Shown here in pieces: positions 35,452 through 42,384 of a stretch of 43,810 nucleotides of DNA. The position numbers were made by a program, and so were the translations under genes. Source of the DNA: Bacteroidota bacterium. Its GTDB lineage: Bacteria > Bacteroidota > Bacteroidia > Palsa-965. Within the stretch, counting starts at the first letter, position 1; the number at the start of each line of letters is the position of its first letter. The notes beneath the pieces are model-generated. The model saw only the letters and a list, made by a program, of their open reading frames with translations. It searched no databases and was not told where the DNA came from. The DNA lies in NCBI GenBank assembly GCA_021299855.1, contig JAJTEY010000016.1:40149-83958 (forward strand). The letters run 5' to 3'.

Positions 35452-37049
35452 TGCGAATACCCGGTCTCGTATTTATTTTTTGTTTGATTGCTCCGGTACT
35501 CGCGGAATCGCAAACGTTTTGGTATCAGAACGGCGAAGCTCCCAATTACAATGACTACATACTAAATAATGCGGATGCACATACCGCTATTAAACCTTGG
35601 TATAACAATCAATTTACCGGAGCGCCCATCAAATTCAAGCGTAGAGAAACATTAGGAATGTTGGGTAAAAAAGAATTGTTGGGAGTTGATACACTTTTGG
35701 TTTATGAACCCGGGAAAACATACACGCTGCTGTTACAAGAGCGGGGAAAGTGTAGCGTTACTCCTGTGTACAGTGCTCTTGCCGGTGTTAATCAGCGTGG
35801 AACTACGTTGCAGGAGTTTATGTTAGGTGCGCAATTTCAGGGGCAGCTGAATCATAAGTTCGGTTACAATTTAAATGTTGCTGCAGGCTCTGCAGTTTTC
35901 CCGACGCATCAGGATTCTATTGCGAAACAAGCACGTGTGTTGCCCGGCTGGGGCGACAGGGTCTATCGTTCCGGAGACGGTAAATTAAACTGGCAACACA
36001 TAAGTGGTTCCGTTACGTGGCAGCCTTCTAAAGTTTTTTACCTGAGTGCAGGTCGTGATAAACATTTCTGGGGCGAAGGTCATCGCTCGCTGTTTATTTC
36101 AGATGTGAGCGCTCCAATGACATATTTAAAACAAACTACTTCAATCTGGAAATTGCAGTATACTTCATTATTCACGGCGCTAAAGGATTACAGTGTGTCC
36201 CCCGATTTCAAAGGTGGATTTAGGAACAAGTGGGCCGCGATGCATTACATCAGTTTTAATCCGACACGTTGGTTGAATTTGAGTGTGTTCGAGTCCGTCA
36301 TCTGGCAAGGAACAGACAACAATCGTTTCCGTGGATTTGATCCGAATTACTTGAACCCTCTCGTGTTTTATCGCCCGGTAGAATATAGTTTAGGGTCTTC
36401 GGACAATGTATTTCTGGGCTTTGCCGCGAAATTGCGCATCAATCGTAACAATGTTCTATACGGACAAATTTTGCTGGATGAGTTTTATTTGAAAGAGATT
36501 CGAGCCAAAGCAGGCTGGTGGGCGAATAAATACGGAATTCAGATCGGATTCAAGTCTTATAACGTGTTCTTTGTAGAGAATTTGCACATGCAGGGTGAAT
36601 TCAACATGATACGTCCTTTTACGTATTCACATGGCAGCGTTCAACAAAGCTATTCACATGCGGGTCTCCCGATCGCACATCCTTCGGGAAGCAATTTTGC
36701 AGAAGTGGTGGGCATTTTAGCATATGACAACAAAGGCTTTCATGTACAGGGCAAATTGGTAGTCAATGTTGGCGGTCGTGATACTTCCGGATTAAACTAC
36801 GGCAACAATGTTTTGCTGAGTTACACCACGCGTGAGTTGGAATATGGAAACGAATTATTTCAGGGACTAACGACTGCGACCATCTACGCGGAAACTCGGT
36901 TATCTTACACCATACCTAAGTTTCGTTGGGTGCGATTTGAGTTGACGGCAGCAGCTCGTCGTGAGGCAAATGACCATTACGCGAAAAATCAGGTGTTTGT
37001 TATTGGTGGATTGCACATTCCGCTATGGAATTCATCCCGTGATTTTTAA
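35451..37049 (+). CDS. RemB/Wzi-like outer-membrane protein (second copy)
   Basis: 532 aa with a signal peptide (LVFIFCLIAPVLAES). The barrel region is clearly related to the protein at 32475: GRDKHFWGEGHRSLF, YGQILLDEF, YGIQIGFKSYNVFFVENLHM, then FNMIRPFTYSHG and PIAHPSGSNFAEV. The N-terminal ~100 residues differ (QNGEAPNYNDYILNNADAHT), so the two paralogs probably act differently. Translation is coupled to the wecA-type gene by a one-base overlap. Probable role in surface polysaccharide or gliding, as for the first copy. Confidence 0.78.
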   Translation: MRIPGLVFIFCLIAPVLAESQTFWYQNGEAPNYNDYILNNADAHTAIKPWYNNQFTGAPIKFKRRETLGMLGKKELLGVDTLLVYEPGKTYTLLLQERGKCSVTPVYSALAGVNQRGTTLQEFMLGAQFQGQLNHKFGYNLNVAAGSAVFPTHQDSIAKQARVLPGWGDRVYRSGDGKLNWQHISGSVTWQPSKVFYLSAGRDKHFWGEGHRSLFISDVSAPMTYLKQTTSIWKLQYTSLFTALKDYSVSPDFKGGFRNKWAAMHYISFNPTRWLNLSVFESVIWQGTDNNRFRGFDPNYLNPLVFYRPVEYSLGSSDNVFLGFAAKLRINRNNVLYGQILLDEFYLKEIRAKAGWWANKYGIQIGFKSYNVFFVENLHMQGEFNMIRPFTYSHGSVQQSYSHAGLPIAHPSGSNFAEVVGILAYDNKGFHVQGKLVVNVGGRDTSGLNYGNNVLLSYTTRELEYGNELFQGLTTATIYAETRLSYTIPKFRWVRFELTAAARREANDHYAKNQVFVIGGLHIPLWNSSRDF

Positions 37050-37121
37050 CATTTAGGCGCGGTTTATTTAGAAGTGATCTAAATTCTACCCCTTACTAAA
37101 AGCGCGGATGCTACTATTAGT

Positions 37122-37129
37122 TAAATTTG
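37122..37129 (+). promoter_or_regulatory. -7 box for the cytochrome oxidase assembly operon
   Basis: TAAATTTG matches TAnnTTTG and ends 19 bases before the GTG at 37149. No -33 TTTG is present at the usual distance. It would drive ctaB and the subunit III/IV genes. Confidence 0.45.
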
Positions 37130-37148
37130 CCCACCTAAGCGCAGAGCT

Positions 37149-38057
37149 GTGTACGCATCTGACTCACATACCGAAATAAAGCGCGTCAGCATAGGCAGTA
37201 AAATTGCCGATTATGCTGCGTTTGCGAAGTTGCGTCTGGCTTCTTTGGTGGTTTTCTCTGCAGCGATCTCGTATTTTATCGGTGTTCGAAATTTGGGCTT
37301 TGAAACCAACTGGATCACGTTTGCCGCTTTACTCGTTGGAGGATTCTTAGTAACGGGTTCTTCCAATGGTTTTAATCAGGTTATCGAAAAAGATTGGGAT
37401 AAATTAATGAACCGTACCATGAATCGCCCCATTCCTGCCATGCGCATGAGTGTCGTGGAAGGTTTGCTGGTTGCGGGAATAATGGGCGTTTCGGGAATAA
37501 TTATCCTTTGGGTTTGGACCAATACTACTGCCGCTATTTTAGGCGCGCTTGCCTTATTGCTGTATGTTGCGGTTTATACACCGATGAAGCGCATCACTCC
37601 ATTTGCAACTTTTGTCGGCGCGTTTCCGGGAGCAATTCCTACCATGTTAGGATGGGTGGCCGCTACGGAAGGATTCGGACACATTGGAGCTCCGGCGCTG
37701 TTTTTATTTGCAACACAGTTCATGTGGCAATTCCCGCATTTTTGGGCTATAGCATGGGTAATGGATGATGATTATAAGAAGGCAGGGTTTAATTTATTGC
37801 CTTCCGGAAATCGTGATAAATCCAGCGCCTTTCAAACTTTGGTGTATACGTTGATGTTGTTGCCGGTAAGTCTTTTGCCTGTTGCATTTCAAATATGCAA
37901 TCCGTGGAGTGGTATCGTGATATTAGTTGCAGGAAGTGTATTTCTGTGGCAGGCATGGCAGTTGTATGATGATTGTGAGATCAATTCGGCACGAAAGTTA
38001 ATGTTCGGTTCATTTTTTTACTTACCGATCGTTCAAATCGCATATTTAATAGGCTAA
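37149..38057 (+). CDS. ctaB: Protohaem IX farnesyltransferase (haem O synthase)
   Basis: 302 aa, UbiA family with about 8-9 membrane segments. Attaches farnesyl to haem B to make haem O, the precursor of haem A for subunit I. The first Asp-rich motif region reads NGFNQVIEKDWDKLMNRTMN followed by RPIP, as usual; the second is at YKKAGFNLLPSGNRDKSS. The GTG at 37149 is the only sensible start, 19 bases after a -7 promoter box. It is first in the operon with subunits III and IV and SCO. Confidence 0.95.
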   Translation: MYASDSHTEIKRVSIGSKIADYAAFAKLRLASLVVFSAAISYFIGVRNLGFETNWITFAALLVGGFLVTGSSNGFNQVIEKDWDKLMNRTMNRPIPAMRMSVVEGLLVAGIMGVSGIIILWVWTNTTAAILGALALLLYVAVYTPMKRITPFATFVGAFPGAIPTMLGWVAATEGFGHIGAPALFLFATQFMWQFPHFWAIAWVMDDDYKKAGFNLLPSGNRDKSSAFQTLVYTLMLLPVSLLPVAFQICNPWSGIVILVAGSVFLWQAWQLYDDCEINSARKLMFGSFFYLPIVQIAYLIG

Positions 38058-38060
38058 ACA

Positions 38061-38657
38061 ATGGCAGTAGCAGTTATGGAGAAGAGTGAAGAACAGTTGA
38101 GAAAAGAGAAGGGCAGCCGCAATATGCTATTGCTGGGCATTTTCAGCATGACCATGGTTTTTGGCGGATTAACTTCTGCTTACGTGGTGCGCCAAAAAGC
38201 CGGTGATTGGTTTTCAATTGAGTTGCCTCCGGTATTTACTGCAAGTACTGCGGTTATTATCTTAAGCAGTGTCAGCATTATTTTGGCAGGACTGTTCTAC
38301 AAGCGCGGAAATTCGGGATTGGGAACAACTTTGGTGGGTGTTACATTCCTTTTTGGATTAGCGTTTACTTACTTCCAATTTGTAGGCTGGGGCGAACTGG
38401 TGAAAAACGGCATTTTCTTATCTCCAGATTCCAAGCAGGTTTCCCTTATTTCCGGATCATTTATTTATGTTTTAACCGGACTCCATTTGGTGCATTTGGG
38501 CGGCGGTTTATTGGTGCTGTTATTCACGTTTATTAAGGGTTTGCTGGGGAAATACAGTGCAGATAATTATCATGGAGTAAAGCTGGCAGGAATTTACTGG
38601 CATTTCCTCGATGCATTATGGATATATTTGTTCCTGTTTTTAACGATTTTTAAGTAA
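38061..38657 (+). CDS. Cytochrome c oxidase subunit III family protein (short form)
   Basis: 198 aa with 5 membrane segments (around 22-42, 55-78, 88-108, 130-155, 175-195). The end HGVKLAGIYWHFLDALWIYLF and GGLTSAYVV near the start match subunit III of haem-copper oxidases. It follows ctaB by 3 bases and precedes a second, longer subunit III gene. Such pairs are common in Bacteroidota; which one is in the purified enzyme cannot be said from sequence. Confidence 0.92.
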   Translation: MAVAVMEKSEEQLRKEKGSRNMLLLGIFSMTMVFGGLTSAYVVRQKAGDWFSIELPPVFTASTAVIILSSVSIILAGLFYKRGNSGLGTTLVGVTFLFGLAFTYFQFVGWGELVKNGIFLSPDSKQVSLISGSFIYVLTGLHLVHLGGGLLVLLFTFIKGLLGKYSADNYHGVKLAGIYWHFLDALWIYLFLFLTIFK

Positions 38658-38708
38658 ACTTGCACCGCACACAAAAAAGCTAAATCATTAACTAATCATA
38701 TTTGAATT

Positions 38709-39527
38709 ATGGCAGGCGCTACTGCAAACCTCGAAAAAATTGAAGGCTGGGACGGACAAACCTCTCCCATGCGCGCGAGCTACGGAAAGCTATTCATGTG
38801 GTTTTTCTTAGTATCCGATGCATTGACTTTCTCAGGATTTCTTTGTGCGTACGGTTTCTTCCGTCACCGTTTTGCCGGCGAATGGCCTGATCCGCAAGAA
38901 GTATTCCACCACTTCCCATTCTTGCACGGGAAGCACTTGCCTTTGATGTACGTAGGTTTGATGACGTTCATCCTCATCATGAGTTCTGTGACTATGGTGT
39001 TGGCGGTAGAAGCAGGTCATCGTAAGAACAGACGTCAAGTATTGATTTGGATGTTCGCTACCATTATCGGTGGTTTCATGTTCGTTGGCTCACAGGCTTG
39101 GGAGTGGTACAACTTCATTAAAGGAACTGATACAGGAGCTGTGTTGTATGAAAACAAAATGTATTTATACAAAGTAGATCATGCCACTCACGCTATCGAT
39201 ACTACAACACTTCGATTTAAAGGAGCAGAACTTTCCAAAGAAGAATCAGCGCGCATTATTGCAAGTGGTGAAAAGTTCTACGGTGCGAATTTGAAGCATA
39301 ACGAATACGGTCACATTGCATTCGCAGATTTCTTCTTCTTCATCACAGGCTTCCACGGCTTCCACGTATTCTCTGGTGTTATGATTAACATCGTTATATT
39401 CATTATGGCCTTGCAAGGTTACATGGATCGAGTGGGTCACTACGAAATGGTGGAGAAGGTTGGGCTGTATTGGCACTTCGTAGATTTGGTTTGGGTATTC
39501 GTATTTACCTTCTTCTACTTGCTCTAA
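38709..39527 (+). CDS. Cytochrome c oxidase subunit III family protein (long form)
   Basis: 272 aa, five or more membrane segments. Start region FMWFFLVSDALTFSGFLCAYG and the end KVGLYWHFVDLVWVFVFTFF are subunit III signatures. Between the third and fourth helices lies an inserted periplasmic or cytosolic loop of about 65 residues (from KGTDTGAVLYENKMYLYK to the FYGANLKHNEYGHIAF stretch) that the short paralog lacks. Its own AT-rich leader of 51 bases separates it from the short form; it is followed by subunit IV. Confidence 0.93.
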   Translation: MAGATANLEKIEGWDGQTSPMRASYGKLFMWFFLVSDALTFSGFLCAYGFFRHRFAGEWPDPQEVFHHFPFLHGKHLPLMYVGLMTFILIMSSVTMVLAVEAGHRKNRRQVLIWMFATIIGGFMFVGSQAWEWYNFIKGTDTGAVLYENKMYLYKVDHATHAIDTTTLRFKGAELSKEESARIIASGEKFYGANLKHNEYGHIAFADFFFFITGFHGFHVFSGVMINIVIFIMALQGYMDRVGHYEMVEKVGLYWHFVDLVWVFVFTFFYLL

Positions 39528-39563
39528 TTTTGAATTTACACATTAACTGAAATAATACATCTT

Positions 39564-39974
39564 ATGTCAGAATTTCACGATCCGTTTCCAAGCTATGAAA
39601 CCATGTCTCAGCACGACGAGGCTCATGGAAAGAAAGCACGTCGCACGCTATGGAATGTGTTTTGGCTGTTACTCGTTGTAACCATCGTAGAGGTTGTCGT
39701 TGGTTTATACGCGGTAGATTGGAATTTGAGTAAAACCTTTTTGAAGATTTTCTTCATCGGGTTTACGCTGGTTAAAGCGTTCTACATTGTGTACACGTTT
39801 ATGCACTTAGGACACGAGAGCAAATGGACCAAGTGGGTGATCATCGGACCATTCACAGGATTCATTTTGTATTTGATTTTTATGATGGTGATCGGTGAGG
39901 GGAATTATTCTATGACTAAGCGCTTGGACGAGCCTGCCGCTAAAGTGGAACATGTGGATGGCGGAGGTCACTAA
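39564..39974 (+). CDS. Cytochrome c oxidase subunit IV-like protein
   Basis: 136 aa with a hydrophilic His-containing N-terminus and three membrane segments (about 30-52, 60-80, 90-112), the layout of prokaryotic cytochrome c oxidase subunit IV. FIGFTLVKAFYIVYTFMHLGHE is the characteristic central part. The protein ends VDGGGH, exactly as CoxA does, and the last 21 bases including the stop are identical to those of coxA. The next gene starts 3 bases downstream. Confidence 0.9.
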   Translation: MSEFHDPFPSYETMSQHDEAHGKKARRTLWNVFWLLLVVTIVEVVVGLYAVDWNLSKTFLKIFFIGFTLVKAFYIVYTFMHLGHESKWTKWVIIGPFTGFILYLIFMMVIGEGNYSMTKRLDEPAAKVEHVDGGGH

Positions 39975-39977
39975 TTC

Positions 39978-40661
39978 ATGAAAAAGGCAGTACTGCTATT
40001 CGGCATATTACTATTACCAACGCTGATTTATATTTATTTCGCGCTGGGTGTTCCGCAAGTTAGACGTGCTGCGTTTTATGGTCCTCGTGCTATAGGTCCG
40101 GTAAAAAACCCTAAAACTGGCGTAATTACTCAAGACACAGTTTATCATTCTATAAAACCCTTCGTGTGTAAAACGCATGAAGGGTTTGACTTTTCCAGCG
40201 CTAAGCTTGGTGGGCGCTCGTATTTGGCGGTGTTTATGCACCCCGATTCAATTCGCGCTGTGCTGCCTATTCTTGCACAAGATTTGAAGGTTAACAAACG
40301 CACACATACATATAGTCGTTTTGTCTTCTTCTGGCCGGAAGATACCTTGCAAGCTGCACCGGATTTGGCGGGTCAATTGGGATTAGGAACAGATACCGGA
40401 TACACTTTAGTGCTGCCACCTGCAGAATATCAGGCGATGCGGGACGGTCAATATTTTTTGCCGAATCCAACCCAAAGCAAAAAGCCTTATGCCACATTAA
40501 GTGATGCCGTCCTGATTGATCGTATGGGAAGAATTCGTGGTTACTATAATATTCGTTACGCTGCCGACATCAAAAAGATGAAAGAAGATTTGCGTCATGT
40601 GTTGTTCCGCGACGAATCGGTGAAGACGATTGAAGAAACAAAAGTTGAACAGAGACGCTAA
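39978..40661 (+). CDS. SCO-like thioredoxin-fold protein without copper-binding cysteines
   Basis: 227 aa with an N-terminal membrane anchor (residues 4-24). The second half runs parallel to the SCO protein that follows: DGQYFLPNPTQSKK with the later DAVLIDRMGRIRGYYNIRY matches GYFLPVEPGKG and FVLTDRNGIIRGYYTG in SCO. At the place of the SCO CxxxC motif it has FMHPDSIRAVLP, without cysteine, and the conserved His is gone. It is therefore a degenerate SCO paralog, perhaps a scaffold for oxidase assembly. It lies between subunit IV and SCO with gaps of 3 and 5 bases. Confidence 0.75.
   Translation: MKKAVLLFGILLLPTLIYIYFALGVPQVRRAAFYGPRAIGPVKNPKTGVITQDTVYHSIKPFVCKTHEGFDFSSAKLGGRSYLAVFMHPDSIRAVLPILAQDLKVNKRTHTYSRFVFFWPEDTLQAAPDLAGQLGLGTDTGYTLVLPPAEYQAMRDGQYFLPNPTQSKKPYATLSDAVLIDRMGRIRGYYNIRYAADIKKMKEDLRHVLFRDESVKTIEETKVEQRR
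40155..40187 (+). other. Intragenic hairpin
   Basis: AAACCCTTC (40155-40163) and GAAGGGTTT (40179-40187) are perfect inverted copies, with a partly paired TGTG/CGCA inside. It falls in the coding sequence of the SCO-like protein and is followed by a weak T-tract. Confidence 0.6.
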
Positions 40662-40666
40662 TTCGC

Positions 40667-41320
40667 ATGAAATTTCGTGTTGTATTTGTTGCTGCAATAG
40701 CCGCTTTGATCGCTGCCTGCGGCTCAGAGAATCCTGATAATCCCGGTATTGTTTTCAATAAAGGCGGTGTTGAACGCTTGATGAAATATTATCCATTGCC
40801 CGACCATACGCCTGAGAAACCGCATTATCACACTATTCCTGTGGATACGTTTCAGGCACACACGGGAAGTGTTTTTGTTACCGATCGTTTGAAAGGTGTT
40901 GTTACGGTAAGTGATTTTTTCTTCGCAGAATGCGGTGGCATTTGCCCCAAAATGTCCTCACAATTAGAGCGTGTACAAGCCGCTTTCAAAAACAATAAGG
41001 ACTTTCGAATTGTTTCTTATACGGTAGATCCGGAAAGTGATTCGGTTGCGGCATTGCAGGAATACGCTTTCGGATATCAGGCAGATACTGCTATGTGGAC
41101 GTTTGTAACCGGAAAGAAAAAGAACTTGTACGACCTGGCTCGTCATGGTTATTTTCTTCCCGTTGAGCCGGGCAAAGGCGATTCGGAGGATTTCATTCAT
41201 AGCGATCAGTTTGTGTTAACCGATCGTAATGGAATTATCCGCGGTTATTACACCGGTACCGATAGCACCGCAGTGGATAGCTTGATTCAAGATATACGAA
41301 TTTTGTTAAACGAAAATTAA
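40667..41320 (+). CDS. SCO1/SenC family copper chaperone
   Basis: 217 aa lipoprotein: the signal ends LIAAC with Cys18 as lipidated residue. The copper site is complete: Cys89 and Cys93 in AECGGICPKM and His178 in DFIHSDQF. SCO proteins deliver copper to, or reduce the cysteines of, the CuA site of subunit II, whose gene ends at the start of this window. It follows the cysteine-free paralog by 5 bases and is followed by DUF420 one base after its stop. Confidence 0.95.
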   Translation: MKFRVVFVAAIAALIAACGSENPDNPGIVFNKGGVERLMKYYPLPDHTPEKPHYHTIPVDTFQAHTGSVFVTDRLKGVVTVSDFFFAECGGICPKMSSQLERVQAAFKNNKDFRIVSYTVDPESDSVAALQEYAFGYQADTAMWTFVTGKKKNLYDLARHGYFLPVEPGKGDSEDFIHSDQFVLTDRNGIIRGYYTGTDSTAVDSLIQDIRILLNEN

Positions 41321-41321
41321 G

Positions 41322-41906
41322 ATGTTACAACCCACCTTATCCAAAAACGACCCTAAAGCCAAACTGTTAATTTGGGTATTTAGTTTCGTAGTGTTTGCTG
41401 CTGTAGTTGTATTAGGTAAAGTGAAACTCGAAGTCGATCTAGGCTTTGATGTGCACATTTTCGCTAAGATCAATGCGTTTTTAAATTCGCTGGTTGCAGT
41501 GCTGTTAGTATGGGCTTTGGTCGCAGTAAAGGGCAAGAACTATGAACTGCACAAAAAGATCATGTTGAGTGCAATGGTGCTTTCCATCTTATTTCTTGTC
41601 TCGTACATTGCGCACCATTTGTTGAGTGGAGACACCCGCTTTGGCGATACGAATCATGATGATGTGGTGGACGATATGGAGTTGGCAGCTATTAGCGCAG
41701 TTCGCATTTTTTATTATATCATTTTAATCACCCACATATTTTTGGCGGCAATTATCTTGCCTTTCATCCTGTTCACAGCTTATCGTGGTTTAACCGGAGA
41801 ATATGCGGCACATAAGAAGTTGTCGAAAATTACCTGGCCGATATGGCTTTATGTTTCTTTAACGGGACCGGTAGTTTATTGGATGATTTCTCCTTACTAC
41901 GGATAA
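41322..41906 (+). CDS. DUF420 family membrane protein
   Basis: 194 aa with five membrane segments. HKKIMLSAMVLSILFLVSYI, HHLLSGDTRFG, ITHIFLAAIILPFILFT and HKKLSKITWPIWLYVSLTG are the DUF420 pattern with conserved membrane histidines. The family includes CtaM, an oxidase assembly factor in Gram-positive bacteria, and occurs with haem-copper oxidase genes, so a role in haem or copper insertion is likely but unproven here. Confidence 0.9.
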   Translation: MLQPTLSKNDPKAKLLIWVFSFVVFAAVVVLGKVKLEVDLGFDVHIFAKINAFLNSLVAVLLVWALVAVKGKNYELHKKIMLSAMVLSILFLVSYIAHHLLSGDTRFGDTNHDDVVDDMELAAISAVRIFYYIILITHIFLAAIILPFILFTAYRGLTGEYAAHKKLSKITWPIWLYVSLTGPVVYWMISPYYG

Positions 41907-41931
41907 ATAAACGTCGTAACTTTGAAGTGTT

Positions 41932-42162
41932 ATGAAACGGTTTCTTTTTGCTTTCGCATTTATCGCTCTTGCTGCATCCGCACAGGCGCAATGTTCTATG
42001 TGCAAAGCAACCGTTACCAATAACACAGGAGGGTTAAATATGGGCGCCGGTATCAACGACGGTATCGTTTACCTCATGCTCATTCCTTACATTATTCTCA
42101 TGATCTTCTTCCGCAAACGTATCGTTAGCGGATTTCGCCAATTGCTGGCACTCTGGAAATAA
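41932..42162 (+). CDS. Small exported CxxC membrane protein (76 aa)
   Basis: Signal peptide (MKRFLFAFAFIALAASAQAQ) followed at once by CSMC (Cys21 and Cys24), a short polar stretch NNTGGLNMGAGINDGI, then a single membrane segment (YLMLIPYIILMIFF) and a basic end. The arrangement puts the CxxC outside the inner membrane, next to the anchor. Similar mini-proteins occur at the end of SCO-DUF420 clusters in Bacteroidota as far as I recall; no function is known. A role in copper or thiol handling for the oxidase is a reasonable guess. It starts 25 bases after DUF420. Confidence 0.8.
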   Translation: MKRFLFAFAFIALAASAQAQCSMCKATVTNNTGGLNMGAGINDGIVYLMLIPYIILMIFFRKRIVSGFRQLLALWK

Positions 42163-42179
42163 CAGATTCACTTTATTAT

Positions 42180-42187
42180 TATCTTTG
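42180..42187 (+). promoter_or_regulatory. -7 box upstream of the metH riboswitch
   Basis: TATCTTTG fits TAnnTTTG and ends 18 bases before the first riboswitch stem, so transcription would start near 42194. No -33 TTTG was found at the usual distance. Confidence 0.5.
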
Positions 42188-42205
42188 CCCTGTTCTTTCA
42201 CATTG

Positions 42206-42300
42206 CTTATCAAGAAAGGCTGAGGGATAGCGCCCGTTGAAGCCTTGGCAACCCCTTAGGGAAGGTGCCAACTCGCACTCCACGTTTGGAGATAGATAAG
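42206..42300 (+). promoter_or_regulatory. SAM-I (S-box) riboswitch controlling metH
   Basis: The P1 stem CTTATC (42206-42211) / GATAAG (42295-42300) closes a four-way junction containing the S-box core: AGGCTGAGGGATAGCGCCC, GAAGCCTTGGCAACC and GGAAGGTGCCAACTC-like segments. Binding of S-adenosylmethionine should stabilise P1. AAGTCATGAG (42298-42307) can instead pair with CTCTTGACTT (42330-42339) as an antiterminator, and a terminator follows. This is a transcriptional OFF switch for methionine synthase. Confidence 0.95.
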
Positions 42301-42325
42301 TCATGAGTAATCGATTTGATTCACG

Positions 42326-42356
42326 ATCCCTCTTGACTTTACAAGCGGGATTTTTT
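42326..42356 (+). terminator. Terminator of the SAM-I riboswitch
   Basis: ATCCCTCTTG (42326-42335) pairs with CAAGCGGGAT (42342-42351) with one mismatch, followed by a run of Ts to 42356. It overlaps the antiterminator partner, so the two exclude each other. Confidence 0.9.
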
Positions 42357-42384
42357 GTTTTATCACAATGTGCGAACGTAGTTT

